A stretch of DNA of 64,000 nt from Geomobilibacter sp964432205 (GCA_964432205.1 CAYSMK010000013.1:1-64000), one strand, 5' to 3'. Positions 33,795-44,797 are shown, counted from the stretch's first letter. The notes: generated by a model not told the origin, from the sequence alone. Made by a program: numbers and translations.

Positions 33795-36700
33795 TCAGTA
33801 TGAGCCACCTGGCGTGTAGGTTGAGTGGCTTTCGCCACCGCAGCTTGCCCCCGACCCACCGACGTTGAAGGCGAAGTTTCCGCCGCATTGCGAGTTGCCG
33901 GCTGCGAGGTTATACTGGCCAGGCCCACCGGCCGTCGCAACATACGGTCGTGGCGAGTACCCGGACGGCCAGGAGATGTTGTTCCGCAGGAAGGCGATCG
34001 GGCGCATGCCGTTGGCCGAGCCTGTGGTCCAGCCGGCAGAGGTGCCGTACATGGAGTTGAAGCCGTGGACATCCTGGGCGTACCGGGGACGGCTCGCTGA
34101 GGCGTAATTGGTGTTCAGGCTGAAATGGCACAGGTTGCAGTAGTTCATGCCAGTGGCCGGGCGGGTCGTACCCGGGCCGTAAGCAGATCCCGCTCCGTGT
34201 GAACCGCCCGGTGCCGTGGTGGCAGTGTTGTTGTAGGCGCCATTACTGCCGGCGATATGACAGGCGAGGCACAGGGTCGGACCAGTAACGAAAAATGTGC
34301 CCCGAACGCCGGTTGCGCTCCCATGCGCGGTGATCGTGCGATCCAGCAGGCTCGTGCCGGTAGTATGGCAGTCATCGCAAACCAGAATGACGCTGTTTGC
34401 CTTAACACGGGGAGCAGCGGTGTTGAGACTTTGAGTATTGCTATCCCTGGTGGTGCCGATGTTGTTGTACGGCACTGGCAGACGATTGGAATACGGGTAG
34501 GCACGTGAGTTCGGGGCGCCGATCGGGTGCCGCGACGAGTTCGTCGCTGCAACCTGCGTGGCAACGTCTATCAGCCCCTGTGTGCCGATAGCATTGTTGG
34601 TTGCCGTATAGTTTGCACCGAGTGCCACGCCGCCGAACGGCATGGCACTGGTGCTGCCGGCGCCTGCTCGTGCGGTCGGGTTCTGGGCACCGTTACTGTC
34701 ATGGCATTTCAGGCAGAATTTCACTGTAACGACTTCGGGTATAGTGTTCCCCAGGGTTGTCGTGCGGGAACCGGCCGCATACGAAATCGCATATCTGGTG
34801 AAGGTAAAGGCTCCACCACTGTTGTTCGTAATGGCGGTTTCGCCAGCGACATCCGGGTCTCGCAGATCGATATTGCCGTCTGCATGATATTGGGATGTCT
34901 TTTGAGATGCGTAGGTTCCTTCCAGATGGCAGACAATGCAGTCAGCATCGGTCACAGCCCCTCTGCCGCTCTTCTTGTGTCCCCAGGCTTGGCCGAACTC
35001 GCTTGTGACGATTGCGAGTTGCGTGCCGGGATTGCCTTTGGTGCGGGTAATGGCGACAGCGTGACAATCGGTACACTTGAGCGTATTGAGTCCCCACGTG
35101 GTGGTGATATGGCAGGCTGCCGTGCAGGTCGTATACCCTGAATTCGCAGCGTGCTTGGCAACGTTTGCAGCATAACCCTGGCTGGTGACATCGATGTTGC
35201 CGTCAAGGTGGGCCGCTCCGCCACTGGTACCCGAGACAGCGCCTGTATGGCATTTATCGCATACATATCGGGAATAGTTCATATGAGCAGAATGGCTGCC
35301 GGTGTTCGGTCCGGTCAGCGTTGACGGAGAGGAGTAGCTGATAAACGCACCCGCGCCATTGTGACACGTTGCGCAGCCTGATAATGATGCTCCCCACGTT
35401 GGCGGAGTTTCGGGAATGGTGCCATAGGGGGCATGGCAGGGAGCGGTGGTGCAGGAGCCGTAGCCGTCTCCGGGGATCTTTGCCGAGCCTTTTGAATAAA
35501 CGGTTCCTGTCCCCGTGCCGCTGAACGAGAGGTCGATATCGTGATTGACGTGCTTGACGGTCCCTGATCCGGCGCTGGAATGGCAGGTGCTGCAGGCGTA
35601 GGAGTAGGGAGCCTTGGTATGATCCTGATGACTGCCGGTGAAGGTTGTGGTCATGTCGGTGTGACAGCCGCTGCATCCCGGATTGGCGGCACCCCACTGC
35701 GGTGTCTTGTACGATGACGGACTTCCTGAGCCGGATGCCCCCTGGACATCGCTGTGGCAGTAGATGTTGCCGCAGCTTCCATAGGCCGCGCTTGGTGCCA
35801 GGGCGCCGGTACTGCCGCTGCTGGCGTTGCGGTATGTCGCGTTTGCGCCGAGGCGTGAATTTGCCGTGTCCAGGTGCCATTCGACGCTGCCGTTCACGTG
35901 GTAGTTGTTTTCCTTGGGGCCGTGGCAGGTGGCACAGGCAAGCGCCAGATTGGCGGAACCCGCATGAGTGCTGTGGGAACCGGCGGTCGCATAGGTTGTG
36001 GAACTGGTGCCGTGGCAGGCGCCGCATTCTGCCTGGGAGTAGCCCAGTTCCCAGTCGGGAGCCGTGTTGGTGCCGCCGCTCAGTGTTGCTCCGTGGCAGT
36101 AGAGGTTGGTGCAGTGGTTCAGCAGCGCTGTGTTGGTTGTTCGCCTCACAGTTGTGCCGACACTCGACGAGACAAAGACATTGCCGTTGGAGAGGGTCGA
36201 GTAGCCGTAGAAGGTGCCGGTGGTAACCGTACCGCCGAAGCCGTTGAAGCCGATCTGCAGGGTATAGCTGGGCATCTGGGGGCTGTAGTTGTTGTGGCAT
36301 GCCGTACAGCCGCTGATGTTGGGGTTCAGGATATGGCCGTTATGCCCACCTGTGTTGCCGGGGGAGAGAGCGTTCAGGGCCGGCTTCGTAAGCCCTGCAA
36401 GGTCGATGGGGGGGGTGCCGTGGCAGGAGTTGCAGCCGTCGATGATGCCGTTCACATGGCGTGACGGATCGAGGAAGCCGGTGCCATCGGGCTTGACGTT
36501 GCTGTGGCAGCTGTTGCAGTCGGTTGCAGTTTTGCCGAAGTGGGTGTAGTTCGAATTGGGTGCCGGAGGTGGATAGCTGTGGCAACGGGTACAGTCGTTG
36601 GCTGCAATGCCGGTCAGAAGAGGGCTGTTCCAGGCGGGGGTAACCGGCGTGCCGAGCGTTCCGCCATCCTCAACCGTGTTCGCGTAGGCGCCCGTGCCTT

Positions 36701-39700
36701 GGTTGGAAGGCATGCCGGCGCCGTGGCACCAGGTGTTGGTGCAGGTGCGGTCGCCGGAGCTATAGGTGGGGACGGAGGTGTAATTGTACAGTATGCCGCT
36801 GGTTGCAATGGTCCCGAAATTGATTTCAACCGGCAGTGCCGAGTCGATATGGCCTGGAGAGTACACTCCTGCAGGTTTGACATGGCATTCGCTGCAGTCG
36901 ATCTTGGAGGAGAACTGGTATTGGGACTGGGCAGAGGTGATATGTCTGAAATGGGCACCGATCCGGGGATCGCTGCTGTCGGTGCTGGTGCCTGGCCCTG
37001 CGGTGGTATAGAACCCGGTCGTTGACGAAGAACCGTGGCATTTGTCGCAAAGCGGCGTTGCCGTGGAGGCTCCCCAACTGATGGTGCGGCGACCGTGGCA
37101 GTTGCTGCTTGAGCAGGTTCCGTAGCCGTTTCCGGGAGTATGGCTCCCCTGGGAGTAGACGGTATTTGCGCCCACACCCGAAAAGGCCAGATCGATGGTG
37201 CCATTGGCGTGATTGTTCGGGTTTGCGCTGCCTCCGCTGCTGTGACAGATGCGGCAGTCAAAGCCGGTATCGGCATTCTGCGCGTGCTGAACGTGACCGC
37301 CTGTGGCGGCAGGGTCGCTGTACATATCCCTGTGGCACGTTCCGCAGGTTGCGGTGGAGCCCCAGGCAGGAGATGCATAGGATGTCGGCCCACCGGCACC
37401 GGCAGCTCCCTGCACGTTGCTGTGGCAGTAAAGGTTGGTGCAGCTGCCGTAGGATCCGCTCGGGGCGAGTGCTCCGGTGGAACCGCTGTTGCTTCCCTGG
37501 TAGGTTGCCGATGGATAGGCGGTGAGTTTCCACTCGACCGTGCCGTTGATATGGGCGGCACTGGTAGAGTAGTTGCTGTAGGTGCCGTGACAGGTGGTGC
37601 AAGCGATGCCGTTGCTTCCCGGTGCCGTACCGGCATGTTTCGGATGGCTTCCCGTTGATGGGGGATTTGCTCCGGTGGCAGCGTGGCAGCTGCCGCAGCC
37701 TACCTGGTCGGCGCCGGTCCAGGAAGGGGTACTGTTCGCTCCGCCGCTTCCGCTCCAGCCATGACAGTACACGCTGCAGGTGACGGTGTCGGGCGCCTGG
37801 ACCAGGGTCGTGCCGGCTGCCGTTGACCACTGGTACAGGCCGCTCAATGCGTTGCTGCCGGTGAACGTGCCGGTTGTGACACTGCCGGTGAAACCCGGGA
37901 AGTTGGTGTTGTCGATGGAGAACCCAATCTCGATCCTGCTGTTGCGGTTCGGGTTCGTGGAAAAGGCGTGGTTGCTGTTGCTGTGACAGGTGGCGCACTG
38001 CATGAGAGAGTCGTGTCTGGCATGGGCGCCGACGTTGCCGGCATACAGGCCGAGCGCGTTGGTGGGCGGATATGCCATCTCGGCAGTCGATGTCGGCGGG
38101 TTGCCGTGGCAGTCGCTGCATCCGCCGCTCCAGGAGTACCGGAAACCGTTGCGATGCGGGTGGCACTGCATGCAGTTCTTGCCATTGTTGTGCGTCTTAA
38201 GGGCAACCTTTTCCGCGCTGTACTGGTGGAATCTGGTCTGGTGGTGGCATACCTCGCAGATGTTCTGGCTCGTGGTGCCGCTCCGGAGATCATTGCCAAA
38301 GACCTTGGTGGTGACCCCTGATGAGCCGGTAGTCCTGGTGAAAACCACCGGCCTGCTGCCGGTGGGGGTCTGGATGGATCTGTTGGTGATCTTTATGTTG
38401 GTCGTGCCGGCGTAGGAATGGCATGTCTGGCAGTCGTAGGTGGTTCCCCAGGTGCCGAATCGGTAGGTTCCCAGCGTCAGGCTGCTGTGGATCATCTGTC
38501 CGTATTTGTTGACCCGTGCATAAATCTGGAAATCGACGTCAGGATGACCCGGTGCAGAGGCGCGGACGGTGAAGCTGTCGACTGCGTCCTGTGCCGCGGT
38601 CGGTTTTGACGTGATGGTAAGCACGGAGGTAGCACCTCCTCCGTTGGGAGACGTGGTCAGGGGGGTTACAGAAAACGTGGAGGGGGTGATGAAGTCGGTA
38701 CCGTTCTCTTCCCCGATGATGGAGAGCGTGAAGGATGTGTCAGGGCATGCCCCGGTATCGTTGTTGTTCACCGCAACGTCCAGTTGGGCCTGTTCTCCCG
38801 GCTTGATGAACTGGGAGGTGGCGTTGATCTGCAGTGAAGGTGCCCTGTTGCAGACGGGCGGCACTTTGGCAACCGCTGATGCGGTTGTTCCCGTACTGGC
38901 ATTGTTGACCGAGTCAGACGCGCATACCCGGTAGGCGTAGGTCTGTCCCTGGGAAAGGCCGGTATCCACCTTGCTCGTAGCGGTGCCCTGATAGACAACG
39001 GTCCCTGACGAGCAGCTGGCCGGAGCCTGGCCATTGGCGGAGCCGCGCACAAGGGTATAGGGGATGGTTGCATGAAGTCCGGTCGGGTCGGTGGCTGCGG
39101 TCCAGCTCAGATCTATCTCACCGCCGCTTATCCCGGAAACGGCGGTCAGAACTGCGTCTGTCGGTGATTTCGCGTCAATGGTGACCGTTGCGCTTGTCGT
39201 GTCGCTGATAACCACTTCGTTGTTTGCCCTGAGATGGGTGATGGCTGTTACGGTACCGGTTACACCGGTTTCGGGGAAGGTGTTTACGATGTTGGATTTG
39301 GGGGTCAACCGTACATAGCATTCGGTGCCGGCAAGAGTGGCCGCCAGGCCGGTAGTGCTGATGCGCCAGTCATCGCCGCTGGAGGGGGCGCTCAACTGTC
39401 CGCGGACGGTTCCGGAATTCTTGTCAACGATCTCCAGCAGGATCACCTTTGAGGATATGCCTGACGGGAGCAGGGATACGGTGATGGTGCTGATGCCGTC
39501 GTCGGCCCCTCCGTTGATATTCAGTCCGAAGGTGTCCAGATTTGCCGCAGCCCCTCCGGAAGCCCTGACGCTGTTGGCCGGCTCGGCGGTGCCGTTGGTG
39601 ACGGTGGTGGTAGGCTGGATAGTGAGTGTTCCCGAGCTGATGTCGGTGTTGGAGGTGGTGCTTACCCCCCCGAGGCCGGTGACCAGGCCGGTCAGGGCAA

Positions 39701-41774
39701 CTGATGTCTGCGGGGTTGCGGAGATGTCGTAGACGACCAGATACCGCTTGGTTGATGTGCCGACCGTGTCGTTGATGGTCACGGTGGCACTGTTGCCACT
39801 GAAGGTGGTTGTGCTGCCGAGGGGCGTATCCCCCGGGTCCAGGGCACCCTGGGTCGTTCCGTTGTCGGAGTAGATCCATACTTTTGCCACATTGGTGCCG
39901 GTGGTGGTCGTGTTGCCGGTTATGGTAACCGTTGATACGGTCTGGTTACCGGATGGCGAGACAAGGGAGAAGCTGTTGACCAGATTGCCCGTGGACGAGG
40001 CGTAGACGTTGCCATTCGTGATGGCGGCACCATCGTCAACATACACGCCGGTATTTGCGGCGGCCGTCTCCTCTACGACCAGTTGGGAACCTACGACGCT
40101 TCCCAGGGCAACCCTGCTGACGGTGCCTGCGGCAGATGTGTTGACGCCGATCTGCAGGCCGACGCGCGAGCCGGCCGGGACGTTGGCGAATGTCTGGCCT
40201 GACAGGGATAGGGTATAGGTGGTGGCAGTGGTGGTAAGGCTCCGTGTCGTGGAAATGGGGGCATTCACCCTGGTTCCGTCAGGTTTGATGTAGAAGAGAG
40301 TGACTCTTAGGGTACTGGTAGCCGAGGCGTATGCCCTGAACTTGAAGGAAATTCCCTTTACCTGGGTCATGATTGCCGGATATCCGGTTGCGCCGTTGAA
40401 ATAGAGTGTCACGAACGAGGGGCTGGAGGTTGTGCCGGTGTATGTGTAATAGGCGGACGTGCTGCTGGTGCAGGTGTGGCTCGGGATGTTCAGGAGCCCT
40501 ACGAGGTTGTTGCCTGCGGTTGTCGTTGTCAGGCAGGTGGAGTTGGTGACAGCAGCGGTATTGTAAATGGCTGTGCCGCTGCTGTTCCAGTCGACCATAT
40601 AGGTCTTTGTGACCGGGATGCCGGTGGAGTTGATGGTCGGTGTGACAGATGATGTGCTTGTTAGGGCGGAAACCGTACCGCTGGAGGCCGTAACGTAAGC
40701 GTTGTTGGCAATTCTTGCCCCGATGGTCGTGCTGGTTGCCGCGGTCGGAGCGATATCGTAAGTGACGAAATATCTCTGCGGGGTTGAGGTGAGAGCCTGG
40801 GGGGTCGTCAGGGCGTAGCTCTGGCCGGTGGCCTGGGTGAAGGAATAGGGGCCGCCGATCTGTGTGTCGGTGCCGGGGTCGAACTGACCATTACTGTTGC
40901 TGTCCTTGTAGATGTAGAAGTGCACATCGTCCAGGTTCGCGTTGGTGCCGATCTTGTCGAGCAGGCCGCCGGTCCAGTCGGTGGTGGTATTGGCGGAAAG
41001 GTCGAACCTGAGCATCGGTACGTCTGCCTGTCCCAGCACTACGGAGGTAAGGGCGGCGTCGCTGTAATCCGACAGGTTGGTGACGGATACCGTATTGGCC
41101 GGGATTGCAGCTTCGTCGACCCTCATGAATGAATATGTCGTGCCATTTCCCCAGTAGAAGCGGGCGGATGAGGCGGTGTTGGTCATGCGGCAGGAGATGA
41201 TCACCTTCAGGCGGTATCCGGCCGGGATGACCTGCGTAGCAGGGCTTGAAAAGGTCAGTGCCTTTGCGGATTGGGTTGAGGGGTGTGCCTCGTCGGTTCC
41301 TGCGGTGGACCAAAGGAGTGTGCCGTTGCCGGCTGTCCCTGCCGGATTGTATGCATAGACGCTGGCCTTCCAGTAGATGAGGTTGGATGTGCTGTTGAAG
41401 TCGCGGACGCCGATCGTGATGGCCGGAGAGGAGAGGCTCTGGGCTGAGGCGTAGGCAGGGCCGTAGACCGTCATCATGGTCTGCCAGTTGGTGTTGGCAG
41501 CTGCCGTAACACGCTGGGAGGTGTTGTACGTACCGGTTGCCATGGATATCTTGCCGTTCCGGGTGGCGGTCGTGTTGGTGGTGCCGTCGACACCGATATT
41601 CTGGCCTGTTGTGTCGAGTTTGAAGTAGTAAGTGTTTGTGGCCGAATCCGTGATCATCGGTTTGAGCAGGCCGTTGTACATGAATATGCTTGCGAGCAGG
41701 GTCAGGAGGAGGATCAGCCCCAGTTTAGCCCGGGGATCCATCCGGTGAAGTTTGTCTGCCAGTATCTTTCCCAT
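33795..41774 (-). CDS. Giant 2659-residue multihaem cytochrome with large Ig/FN3-like region
   Basis: The N-terminus has a membrane-spanning signal or anchor (KLGLILLLTLLASIFMYNGLL). Residues about 45-1100 contain no haem motifs but are Thr/Ser/Gly-rich beta-type repeats. They include two copies of a 'VWIYSDNGTTQGALDPGDT'-like unit and a fibronectin type III-like domain at about 870-965. The first CXXCH is near residue 1115. From there I count 27 CXXCH, six CX4CH and two CX3CH motifs. Domain units match the Geobacter CxxxxCH...CXXCH family. The tail ends in a haem-free Gly/Ser-rich stretch. It is the last gene of the candidate operon. The long beta region may place haems far from the cell or bind a surface; this is inference. 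Confidence 0.9.
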   Translation of the reverse strand: MGKILADKLHRMDPRAKLGLILLLTLLASIFMYNGLLKPMITDSATNTYYFKLDTTGQNIGVDGTTNTTATRNGKISMATGTYNTSQRVTAAANTNWQTMMTVYGPAYASAQSLSSPAITIGVRDFNSTSNLIYWKASVYAYNPAGTAGNGTLLWSTAGTDEAHPSTQSAKALTFSSPATQVIPAGYRLKVIISCRMTNTASSARFYWGNGTTYSFMRVDEAAIPANTVSVTNLSDYSDAALTSVVLGQADVPMLRFDLSANTTTDWTGGLLDKIGTNANLDDVHFYIYKDSNSNGQFDPGTDTQIGGPYSFTQATGQSYALTTPQALTSTPQRYFVTYDIAPTAATSTTIGARIANNAYVTASSGTVSALTSTSSVTPTINSTGIPVTKTYMVDWNSSGTAIYNTAAVTNSTCLTTTTAGNNLVGLLNIPSHTCTSSTSAYYTYTGTTSSPSFVTLYFNGATGYPAIMTQVKGISFKFRAYASATSTLRVTLFYIKPDGTRVNAPISTTRSLTTTATTYTLSLSGQTFANVPAGSRVGLQIGVNTSAAGTVSRVALGSVVGSQLVVEETAAANTGVYVDDGAAITNGNVYASSTGNLVNSFSLVSPSGNQTVSTVTITGNTTTTGTNVAKVWIYSDNGTTQGALDPGDTPLGSTTTFSGNSATVTINDTVGTSTKRYLVVYDISATPQTSVALTGLVTGLGGVSTTSNTDISSGTLTIQPTTTVTNGTAEPANSVRASGGAAANLDTFGLNINGGADDGISTITVSLLPSGISSKVILLEIVDKNSGTVRGQLSAPSSGDDWRISTTGLAATLAGTECYVRLTPKSNIVNTFPETGVTGTVTAITHLRANNEVVISDTTSATVTIDAKSPTDAVLTAVSGISGGEIDLSWTAATDPTGLHATIPYTLVRGSANGQAPASCSSGTVVYQGTATSKVDTGLSQGQTYAYRVCASDSVNNASTGTTASAVAKVPPVCNRAPSLQINATSQFIKPGEQAQLDVAVNNNDTGACPDTSFTLSIIGEENGTDFITPSTFSVTPLTTSPNGGGATSVLTITSKPTAAQDAVDSFTVRASAPGHPDVDFQIYARVNKYGQMIHSSLTLGTYRFGTWGTTYDCQTCHSYAGTTNIKITNRSIQTPTGSRPVVFTRTTGSSGVTTKVFGNDLRSGTTSQNICEVCHHQTRFHQYSAEKVALKTHNNGKNCMQCHPHRNGFRYSWSGGCSDCHGNPPTSTAEMAYPPTNALGLYAGNVGAHARHDSLMQCATCHSNSNHAFSTNPNRNSRIEIGFSIDNTNFPGFTGSVTTGTFTGSNALSGLYQWSTAAGTTLVQAPDTVTCSVYCHGWSGSGGANSTPSWTGADQVGCGSCHAATGANPPSTGSHPKHAGTAPGSNGIACTTCHGTYSNYSTSAAHINGTVEWKLTAYPSATYQGSNSGSTGALAPSGSYGSCTNLYCHSNVQGAAGAGGPTSYASPAWGSTATCGTCHRDMYSDPAATGGHVQHAQNADTGFDCRICHSSGGSANPNNHANGTIDLAFSGVGANTVYSQGSHTPGNGYGTCSSSNCHGRRTISWGASTATPLCDKCHGSSSTTGFYTTAGPGTSTDSSDPRIGAHFRHITSAQSQYQFSSKIDCSECHVKPAGVYSPGHIDSALPVEINFGTIATSGILYNYTSVPTYSSGDRTCTNTWCHGAGMPSNQGTGAYANTVEDGGTLGTPVTPAWNSPLLTGIAANDCTRCHSYPPPAPNSNYTHFGKTATDCNSCHSNVKPDGTGFLDPSRHVNGIIDGCNSCHGTPPIDLAGLTKPALNALSPGNTGGHNGHILNPNISGCTACHNNYSPQMPSYTLQIGFNGFGGTVTTGTFYGYSTLSNGNVFVSSSVGTTVRRTTNTALLNHCTNLYCHGATLSGGTNTAPDWELGYSQAECGACHGTSSTTYATAGSHSTHAGSANLALACATCHGPKENNYHVNGSVEWHLDTANSRLGANATYRNASSGSTGALAPSAAYGSCGNIYCHSDVQGASGSGSPSSYKTPQWGAANPGCSGCHTDMTTTFTGSHQDHTKAPYSYACSTCHSSAGSGTVKHVNHDIDLSFSGTGTGTVYSKGSAKIPGDGYGSCTTAPCHAPYGTIPETPPTWGASLSGCATCHNGAGAFISYSSPSTLTGPNTGSHSAHMNYSRYVCDKCHTGAVSGTSGGAAHLDGNIDVTSQGYAANVAKHAANSGYTTCTAACHITTTWGLNTLKCTDCHAVAITRTKGNPGTQLAIVTSEFGQAWGHKKSGRGAVTDADCIVCHLEGTYASQKTSQYHADGNIDLRDPDVAGETAITNNSGGAFTFTRYAISYAAGSRTTTLGNTIPEVVTVKFCLKCHDSNGAQNPTARAGAGSTSAMPFGGVALGANYTATNNAIGTQGLIDVATQVAATNSSRHPIGAPNSRAYPYSNRLPVPYNNIGTTRDSNTQSLNTAAPRVKANSVILVCDDCHTTGTSLLDRTITAHGSATGVRGTFFVTGPTLCLACHIAGSNGAYNNTATTAPGGSHGAGSAYGPGTTRPATGMNYCNLCHFSLNTNYASASRPRYAQDVHGFNSMYGTSAGWTTGSANGMRPIAFLRNNISWPSGYSPRPYVATAGGPGQYNLAAGNSQCGGNFAFNVGGSGASCGGESHSTYTPGGSY

Positions 41775-41818
41775 ATATTCGTTACCTTGTTCTGGTTATT
41801 GGAGGTTCCGTCGCTGAG

Positions 41819-44737
41819 TTACAGGGCCGTATGGCAGCTTTCGCACTGCGTTACGCCGTTCGTGTCGGACCATTTGACGGTCTGGCCGTTGTGGCAGGCG
41901 ATGTTGGAACAGGTCCCGGTCGCACCGTCCCACATGGTAGCCGAGTCCAGCGGAACTATGGCCGAATCGTAGGCCCCGGATACCTTGTACCCCACATTCC
42001 TGGTCCACACGGCACTGTACGGGGCAAAGTGAATGGAATCGTCCGAAACCTGGGCCTTCGAGAGGACATTGATCGGCTTGAATGCAACATCGATCCTGCC
42101 ATTGACATGGTTTGACTTGTCGGCAATGGCGGCGGGGGTTCCGAAGCTGGCGTTGGCGGTATTCCCCGATTTGTGGCAGGTATTGCATACCACGTTGTTG
42201 TCGTTGCGCGAACCGGTAACGGTTGTGTAGTGGCAGATATTGCAGTTGATGGTGGTCGAGACGGTTGCGTTGCCGTGGCTGTTGTTCACGCTTGCCCCTG
42301 CGGTCGTCATGCCGTCGAAGCCGTTGTAGATCCGGTCGTAATGAATGCCTATCACATGGCCGCCGGCCAAGCGCCCTTCGTTGTACGGGTAGGTGTTGTA
42401 GTGGGCGGCTGACCCGATCATGGTTGTTACGCTGCTCCATACCCACGGCCGTTTGGAGTTGGGGGAATTGCCATGACACATGGCGCAACGGTCTTTTGCG
42501 GCCGAGTCGAACGCGGTTCGCCAGTCGGGTGATTCGTACATGGTCGGAGTGGCCATGCCGTTGCTGTGGCAGTATGCGGCGAGACAGGTGAGTACGCCGC
42601 CGCTGTCCTTGATGCCGCTGCTGCCGTCTGCGCTTCTGCCGTCGGTGGTTGCAGAGTTCCTGGAGCGCAGGAACCCGACCGTTCCCCCAGCGCCGCTGTT
42701 GGTCTTGTTGAGGGTGAGGTCAACCGTGCCGTTGATGTGGTAGGTGGCTGCGTCCATCGGATGGCAGTTGGCGCAGCCGAGCCGGTAAGCGGCGGCTGTG
42801 GATTTATTGGCCGTGTAGTTGTAGAAGGTGACGATGTTGGCGGACAGGAGATCACCGATGTGCGCAGCATGGACGCCGGACGGTGTTGGATGGCAGCTGT
42901 TGCACACGAGGGTACTCCCCCAGGTTGCGTTGCCGTTGGCGTGACACGAGATGTTGGTGCAGTTAGTCGGGGCGGCAAAGGTGAAGCTGACCGGTGTGCC
43001 GAGGAACGTTCCGCCATTCTTGAGATCGATGCTGCCGTCAAGGTGCTTTGTTCCGGTGATGGTCGTGCCGGTGGTTGTCGTATCGTTGTGGCACATGTCG
43101 CAGGTAGCGCCTTTCGCCCGGTGGGGCTGATGGCTGTTCTCCCTGTCAGTGGCATTGGTGTAGTCGGGTGATCCGACGCCGTTGCCGTTGCCGTGGCAGC
43201 CGTTACAGCCGATGCTCGTGGCGCCCCATTTCTTGGAGGAATATGCACGGTACGCGGCATTTCGCTTGCCGTCGCTGTGGCAGTAGAGACCACTGCAGCT
43301 GGCAAAGCCGGAACCCACTGCCTTGCTGTATCTGTTAGCGATGTCGATATTGCCGTACCTGGGAGAGCCCGCGCTGAAGCCGGCGCTCAGTTTGAGGTCT
43401 ACTGAGCGGTTGACATGCAGGGTATAGCCTTTCAGTGTACCCATGCCGGTGTCTACCGTGTCGTTGTGACAGATGGTACAGCTGTTCTCATCAGCGACAT
43501 GTTTCGTGTGAGAGCCTGACGATACTTTCTTAGGGTTCGACTTGTAGCCATGACAGTTTGAACAGGGTGCCGAACTGTCCCAGATGTACCAGTCGACCGT
43601 ATCCGTGGGCTCCAAGGTCTGGCCGCTGCCGTGGCAGTAAATGTTCTCGCACTGGCTGCCGCTCCAGGACGAGGCCGATGTCCGGATGACCGGATCAAAT
43701 GCCACGTCTCTGGATTTGTTGACATGCACGGCGTAGCCGGCCGTTCCCCTGATCGTGCTGCCGTCGGCGGTGGTGTCGTAATGGCAGTAGTTGCAGGTGA
43801 ACGCATATACCGAGGTTCCTACATGTTTTTGATGCTTGCCGGATAGTGTGGTGATTTCTGCCGCTCCGCCGTGACAACTGGTGCAGGTCGTTGCTGCGCC
43901 ACCCCACTGCATGCCGCTGTGGCTGTATGGCCCGGAGGTCGACTGGCCATTGCTGTGACAGTAGGTGCCGCTGCAGGTGCCGAAGCTTTGGGCTGCCTGT
44001 CTGCTCGGCAGGAAATTGGCGCCGGTGCCGTTGTAGCTCCCCGCAGGGGCATTGCCGGGGTCGCGGGGCACTACAACGATGCTGCGTAGACTGGTGGCAT
44101 GGGCGAACGTGCTGGCCGAGGCTGTGTGGTCGGTATGGCATTTCACGCACTGACTGGCGCCGTTATAGTAGTCGTTGTGTTTCGAGTGGCTGCCGGCTGT
44201 GCCGCCGGCATACCCATTGCCGGCGTTTCCGGCCGGCGGGGTGCCGTGGCACCGGTTGCAGTTGTCTGGCGAGGTGAACTGGCTGCTGGACCAGACCGGC
44301 GTCGGTGTCTCGAAGTGGCAGTTGACGTTGGAGCAGGTTCCCAGGACCGGGTTCGATGTCTGGTTGAAGAAGACTCCCTTGCTGCCGTAGACCGCCCTGG
44401 ACGTATGGGGTGAGGCGTTGATGTTACTGGACATGTGGATGAAGCCGTCCGAGTGGTCGGTCGTGAAACTGTTGCTGCCGTTATGGCACTTTTCGCAGCT
44501 CGGCTGGCTGCTGGTGGCATGGGTCTGGTGGCTTCCCTGGAATCCTCCGGTGGTGACGTTGCGGTAGGCTGCGTCGACGGGTGGCATGCCGTGGCAGTCG
44601 TTGCACAGCTGCTGGCTGTACTGGTACTTCTGGACGGCATGCCCATCGGGCAGACAAAGAACGAGGGTGCCCGCCAGGGCGAGGGCGGGCAGTATGCGTA
44701 ATCTCATGAAAGCAGAGTTGGCTGACTTCCGGTTCAT
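41819..44737 (-). CDS. Multihaem cytochrome c (972 residues, about 16 CXXCH)
   Basis: The product has a signal peptide (MRLRILPALALAGTLVLCLPDGHAV from the second Met) and no lipobox. I count 16 CXXCH and seven CX4CH motifs (CSNVNCH, CSGTYCH, CENIYCH and similar), alternating in the Geobacter CxxxxCH...CXXCH pattern. The first 150 residues are clearly paralogous to the start of the 1523-residue cytochrome (shared RNVTTGGFQGSHQTH-like and TCSNVNCHFE segments). Ribosome site GAGAGG is 9 bases before the first ATG. Probably extracellular or outer-membrane associated; the partner is unknown. Confidence 0.9.
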   Translation of the reverse strand: MNRKSANSAFMRLRILPALALAGTLVLCLPDGHAVQKYQYSQQLCNDCHGMPPVDAAYRNVTTGGFQGSHQTHATSSQPSCEKCHNGSNSFTTDHSDGFIHMSSNINASPHTSRAVYGSKGVFFNQTSNPVLGTCSNVNCHFETPTPVWSSSQFTSPDNCNRCHGTPPAGNAGNGYAGGTAGSHSKHNDYYNGASQCVKCHTDHTASASTFAHATSLRSIVVVPRDPGNAPAGSYNGTGANFLPSRQAAQSFGTCSGTYCHSNGQSTSGPYSHSGMQWGGAATTCTSCHGGAAEITTLSGKHQKHVGTSVYAFTCNYCHYDTTADGSTIRGTAGYAVHVNKSRDVAFDPVIRTSASSWSGSQCENIYCHGSGQTLEPTDTVDWYIWDSSAPCSNCHGYKSNPKKVSSGSHTKHVADENSCTICHNDTVDTGMGTLKGYTLHVNRSVDLKLSAGFSAGSPRYGNIDIANRYSKAVGSGFASCSGLYCHSDGKRNAAYRAYSSKKWGATSIGCNGCHGNGNGVGSPDYTNATDRENSHQPHRAKGATCDMCHNDTTTTGTTITGTKHLDGSIDLKNGGTFLGTPVSFTFAAPTNCTNISCHANGNATWGSTLVCNSCHPTPSGVHAAHIGDLLSANIVTFYNYTANKSTAAAYRLGCANCHPMDAATYHINGTVDLTLNKTNSGAGGTVGFLRSRNSATTDGRSADGSSGIKDSGGVLTCLAAYCHSNGMATPTMYESPDWRTAFDSAAKDRCAMCHGNSPNSKRPWVWSSVTTMIGSAAHYNTYPYNEGRLAGGHVIGIHYDRIYNGFDGMTTAGASVNNSHGNATVSTTINCNICHYTTVTGSRNDNNVVCNTCHKSGNTANASFGTPAAIADKSNHVNGRIDVAFKPINVLSKAQVSDDSIHFAPYSAVWTRNVGYKVSGAYDSAIVPLDSATMWDGATGTCSNIACHNGQTVKWSDTNGVTQCESCHTAL

Positions 44738-44797
44738 TCAGCTAAACCTCTCTACCTGACGGCAGCACGTAGAAAAAATATACATTTGATGTCCAAG

